Assembly (NCBI RefSeq): GCF_002871005.1
Contig: NZ_PHSN01000006.1
Span: 248,001-312,000 of the forward strand
From: Acidimangrovimonas sediminis
Lineage (GTDB): Bacteria; Pseudomonadota; Alphaproteobacteria; Rhodobacterales; Rhodobacteraceae
Reading direction: 5' to 3'
Length of the DNA: 64,000 nt
Shown here: positions 61,103 through 64,000 of the stretch, piece after piece
How positions within the stretch are numbered: the stretch's first letter is position 1
How the letters are laid out: every line of letters begins with the position of its first letter
Position numbers and translations under genes: made by a program
Notes under the pieces: model-generated
Database searches by the model: none
What the model saw: the letters and a program-made list of their open reading frames with translations, nothing else
What the model was told of the DNA's origin: nothing

Positions 61103-62701
61103 ATGACGAACGGACGCGTTAACCCGGCCCAACGCTTGGAAGACCAGGGGATCGAGGGGCTCGGCAATGTCTATTACAACCTGATCGAACCTGCTCTGGT
61201 GGAGGCGGCCGTGAAGCGCGGCGAGGGCAAGCTCGGTCTCGGAGGCACCTTCCTGGTCGACACGGGCGTCCACACGGGCCGGTCGCCCAAGGACAAGTTC
61301 GTGGTTCGCACGCCCAGCGTCGAGAACGATATCTGGTGGGAAAACAACAAGCCGCTGTCGCCCGAGTCCTTCGACGTTCTCTACGCCGACATGATCGCCC
61401 ACATGAAGGGCGGCGACTACTTCGTTCAGGATCTCTACGCCGGGGCCGACCCGACCTACCGCCTCGACGTGCGCCTGGTGACCGAGCTGGCCTGGCACGG
61501 CCTTTTTATCCGGCACCTGCTGCGCCGTCCCGCGCGCGAGGAGCTTGACGGCTTCATGCCCGAGTTCACGATCATCAACTGCCCCAGCTTCAAGGCCGAC
61601 GCGGAACGTCACGGGGTGCGCAGCGAGACCGTGATCGCGCTGAACTTCGACAAGAAGCTGATCCTGATCGGCGGCACGGAATATGCCGGCGAGAACAAGA
61701 AATCGGTATTCTCGCTGCTGAACTACATGCTGCCGGCCAAGGGTGTCATGCCGATGCACTGCTCGGCCAACCACGCGCCGGGCAACCCCGAGGATGCGGC
61801 GGTGTTCTTCGGTCTGTCGGGCACCGGCAAGACCACGCTGTCGGCCGATCCCGCGCGCATCCTGATCGGCGATGACGAACACGGCTGGTCCGACAAGGGC
61901 AGCTTCAACTTCGAAGGCGGCTGCTACGCCAAGACGATCAGCCTTTCGCCCGAGGCGGAGCCCGAGATCTACGCCACCACCAGCCGTTTCTCGACCGTGA
62001 TCGAGAACATGGTGTGGGACGAGGACACGCTGGAGCTGGACTTCGAGGACATCTCGAAGACCGCGAACATGCGTTGTGCCTACCCGCTGGATTTCATTTC
62101 CAACGCCTCCGAGACCGGGGTGGCGGGGCATCCGCGGAACATCGTTATGCTGACTTGCGACGCCTTCGGTGTGCTGCCGCCGATCGCCCGGTTGTCGCCC
62201 GCGCAGGCGATGTACCACTTCCTGTCGGGCTTCACCGCGAAGGTGGCCGGCACCGAGAAGGGCGTGACCGAGCCCGAGCCCACCTTCTCGACCTGCTTCG
62301 GCGCGCCGTTCATGCCGCGCCGGCCCGAGGTCTACGGCAAGCTGCTGCAGGAAAAGATCCGGCAGCACGGCGCGTCGTGCTGGCTGGTCAACACCGGCTG
62401 GACCGGCGGCGCCTATGGCGTGGGTTCGCGCATGCCGATCAAGGCGACGCGGGCGCTCCTGACGGCGGCGCTGGACGGGTCGCTCCACTCGGTGCAGTTC
62501 CGCAAGGATCCGAACTTCGGCTTCGAGGTGCCGGTGGCGGTGCCGGGCGTCGACGTCGCGCTGCTGGATCCGCGCCAGACCTGGGCGGACAAGGCGGCCT
62601 ATGACGCGCAGGCGGCCAAGCTGGTGGGCATGTTCGCCGACAACTTCGCGCAATACGCACCCTACATCGACGACGACGTGAAGGCCGCTGCTCTGGGCTG
62701 A
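61103..62701 (+). CDS. pckA: Phosphoenolpyruvate carboxykinase (ATP)
   Basis: 532-aa enzyme converting oxaloacetate to phosphoenolpyruvate with ATP, the entry to gluconeogenesis from organic acids. Substrate motif [18 protein letters not shown], kinase-1a loop [10 protein letters not shown] (near residue 240), kinase-2 GDDEHGW, and [15 protein letters not shown] are all present, which marks the ATP-type. Length is normal. It is divergent from chvI, the arrangement known from rhizobia. Confidence 0.96.
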   Translation: MTNGRVNPAQRLEDQGIEGLGNVYYNLIEPALVEAAVKRGEGKLGLGGTFLVDTGVHTGRSPKDKFVVRTPSVENDIWWENNKPLSPESFDVLYADMIAHMKGGDYFVQDLYAGADPTYRLDVRLVTELAWHGLFIRHLLRRPAREELDGFMPEFTIINCPSFKADAERHGVRSETVIALNFDKKLILIGGTEYAGENKKSVFSLLNYMLPAKGVMPMHCSANHAPGNPEDAAVFFGLSGTGKTTLSADPARILIGDDEHGWSDKGSFNFEGGCYAKTISLSPEAEPEIYATTSRFSTVIENMVWDEDTLELDFEDISKTANMRCAYPLDFISNASETGVAGHPRNIVMLTCDAFGVLPPIARLSPAQAMYHFLSGFTAKVAGTEKGVTEPEPTFSTCFGAPFMPRRPEVYGKLLQEKIRQHGASCWLVNTGWTGGAYGVGSRMPIKATRALLTAALDGSLHSVQFRKDPNFGFEVPVAVPGVDVALLDPRQTWADKAAYDAQAAKLVGMFADNFAQYAPYIDDDVKAAALG

Positions 62702-62736
62702 CCCGCCCGCGGGCCAGACGCCGACCTGTCATTGCG

Positions 62737-62760
62737 TAGGGCCCCCGCTTGGGGGCCCTA
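62737..62760. terminator. pckA terminator hairpin
   Basis: TAGGGCCCCC / GGGGGCCCTA, a perfect 10-bp stem with a 4-nt loop, 36 bp after the pckA stop. Very GC-rich; no T-tract. Confidence 0.65.
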
Positions 62761-62905
62761 TCCGCATCTGCCCTCCGCAAGGGCGCGCCGGCACGATGGC
62801 CTTTTTGCTGACACGAAGTGCGGACTTTTCCGGGGCGATAGACGGAGCGCTGAGGTAGGCACCGGCGGCTTTGCAGCCCCTACGCGTGGCCCCGCGTGAA
62901 GCTGG

Positions 62906-62935
62906 CGAGGGGGCCGATCCGCATCGGCCCCCTCG
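62906..62935. terminator. Hairpin in the pckA/hbd convergent spacer
   Basis: CGAGGGGGCCGAT / ATCGGCCCCCTCG, a perfect 13-bp stem with a CCGC loop, about 50 bp after the leftward hbd gene ends. Suited to terminate hbd or to block both directions. The 285-bp spacer otherwise shows no gene. Confidence 0.6.
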
Positions 62936-62986
62936 AAATCCTGCCGCTGACCGGCGGAAATTGTGCCGAATACGGCGAGGGTGCGA

Positions 62987-63862
62987 TCAGCGCGTCGGAA
63001 CCGGCGTCTCGCCGCGGTAATCGTAGAACCCGCGCTTGGTCTTGCGGCCAAGCCAGCCGGCCTCGACATACTTGGTCAGCAGCGGGCAGGGGCGGTACTT
63101 GGTATCGGCCAGCCCTTCGTGCAGGACGTTCATGATCGCGAGGCAGGTGTCGAGCCCGATGAAATCGGCCAGTTCCAGCGGCCCCATCGGATGGTTCGCG
63201 CCCAGCTTCATCGACTCGTCGATCGACTTCACGTTGCCCACGCCCTCGTAGAGCGTATAGACCGCCTCGTTGATCATCGGCATCAGGATGCGGTTGACGA
63301 TGAAGGCCGGGAAATCCTCGGCGCTCGCCGCGGTCTTGCCCAGGCTCTCCACCACGCCCAGCAGGGTCTGATAGGTCTCCTGGTCCGTCGCTATGCCACG
63401 GATCAGCTCCACCAGCTGCATCACCGGCACCGGGTTCATGAAGTGGAAGCCCATGAACTTCTCGGGCCGGTCGGTGCGGCTTGCCAGCCGGGTGATGGAG
63501 ATCGACGAGGTGTTCGAGGTCAGGATCGTCTCGGGCTTCAGATGCGGCAGAAGATCCTCGAAGATCGCCTGCTTCACCGTCTCACGCTCGGTCGCGGCCT
63601 CGATGATCAGGTCGCTGGGGCCGAGGTCGGTCAGCGTCAGCGTTGTCTTGATGCGCCCCAGCGCCGCCGCCTTGTCCTCGGCCGTGACCTTGCCGCGGCT
63701 GACCTGCCGCTCGAGGTTGCGGTCGATCAGCGCGATCGCCTTGTCGAGGCCGGTCTGACTGATGTCGTTGAGCAGCACGTCATAGCCTGCCAGCGCAAAG
63801 ACATGGGCGATGCCGTTGCCCATCTGGCCCGCGCCGACGATCCCTACCGATTTAACTGCCAT
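62987..63862 (-). CDS. hbd: 3-hydroxybutyryl-CoA dehydrogenase
   Basis: 291-aa NAD(P)-dependent dehydrogenase interconverting acetoacetyl-CoA and 3-hydroxybutyryl-CoA. The Rossmann motif GIVGAGQMGNGIA (residues 8-20) is followed by SNTSSISITRLA, FMGFHFMNPVPVMQLVE (with the catalytic His) and DTCLAIMNVLHEGLADTKYRP. The C-terminal YVEAGWLGRKTKRGFYDY is characteristic of the short-chain 3-hydroxyacyl-CoA dehydrogenases. The start at 63862 has GGAGA 8 nt upstream, with a further GAGGAGG before it. In this family of bacteria it often follows etf genes; the left-reading gene upstream lies beyond the window. Confidence 0.94.
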   Translation of the reverse strand: MAVKSVGIVGAGQMGNGIAHVFALAGYDVLLNDISQTGLDKAIALIDRNLERQVSRGKVTAEDKAAALGRIKTTLTLTDLGPSDLIIEAATERETVKQAIFEDLLPHLKPETILTSNTSSISITRLASRTDRPEKFMGFHFMNPVPVMQLVELIRGIATDQETYQTLLGVVESLGKTAASAEDFPAFIVNRILMPMINEAVYTLYEGVGNVKSIDESMKLGANHPMGPLELADFIGLDTCLAIMNVLHEGLADTKYRPCPLLTKYVEAGWLGRKTKRGFYDYRGETPVPTR

Positions 63863-64000
63863 GCGCCGTCTCCACCTCCTCGTTCGCGTCGCGCGCACCA
63901 TATGCGGCGGTGCGGCATAGGTGCAAGGCGGCGCTGCCCGGAGTGCTGCGAATTCTAGGGATCGCGGCACCTACCGGCGGCGCGCCTTAGCGCTTTCGCA

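Noticed and set aside
63863-64000. End of another leftward gene (stop near 63987)
   Set aside because: Only a few codons would be inside the window; product cannot be judged.
1-64000. tRNA, rRNA, CRISPR, IS element or prophage
   Set aside because: Looked for T-loop-like sequence, regularly spaced repeats, transposase-like proteins and phage genes; none seen.

Overview
The window looks like a piece of chromosome from a GC-rich alphaproteobacterium of the Rhodobacteraceae (Rhodobacterales). Three things point there: very high G+C coding sequence throughout; a compact alphaproteobacterial flagellar locus with a MotE-like protein and an SltF-like transglycosylase; and the block pckA / chvI-chvG-hprK-rapZ-EIIA(Man)-ptsH, an order characteristic of alphaproteobacteria. 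The genus cannot be told from sequence alone. I saw no tRNA, rRNA, insertion sequence, prophage or CRISPR array.

Layout. (1) 1-10 kb, housekeeping: rnhA, an amino-acid permease with a divergent TetR-like regulator, two tandem Hint-domain proteins, dapE with an overlapping acetyltransferase gene, and rnr. (2) 10.2-38 kb, flagellar locus: fliI is divergent from flgB-flgC-fliE-fliQ-flgF-flgG-flgA-flgH-(fliL-like). A long leftward unit runs fliL - coiled-coil protein - motE-like - motA - 748-aa periplasmic repeat protein - sltF-like - flhA - fliR - flhB - fliJ-like. fliF-fliH-fliN-fliP run rightward. flgE-flgK-flgL-flgI and motB run leftward. A REC-PP2C response regulator and a divergent Hpt protein close the locus. 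The locus supplies the export gate and ATPase, rod, hook, L and P rings, MS ring, part of the C ring and the stator. fliG, fliM, fliO, flgD, flgJ, fliK and flagellin are not in the window. (3) 38-45 kb: ilvA, two small exported proteins, argG, and a four-gene leftward unit (ribokinase-like, class IV aminotransferase, sulfotransferase-like, alpha/beta hydrolase). (4) 45-55 kb: mutS, ubiB, ubiE, mutM, an enoyl-CoA hydratase and a cytochrome bd-type oxidase (cydAB). (5) 55-64 kb: a PlsC-like acyltransferase, the regulatory PTS / rapZ / hprK / chvGI block, divergent pckA, and 3-hydroxybutyryl-CoA dehydrogenase.

Regulation. Several flagellar intergenic regions carry near-perfect TTAA-N7-TTAA boxes (7 of 8 positions), the form bound by CtrA in alphaproteobacteria. 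They sit 16-70 bp from the starts of flgB, fliL/fliF, flgE, motB and the regulator/Hpt pair, which suggests one CtrA-type regulon for the locus. Two families of intergenic hairpin elements recur after stop codons and probably act as terminators.

Most interesting items: the 748-aa periplasmic protein encoded with motA and a MotE-like protein but with no motC; the CtrA-like box set; CydB with a signal-peptide-bearing extension of about 100 residues; the Hint pair in which one member lacks the catalytic Cys; and the unexplained kinase-aminotransferase-sulfotransferase-hydrolase unit.
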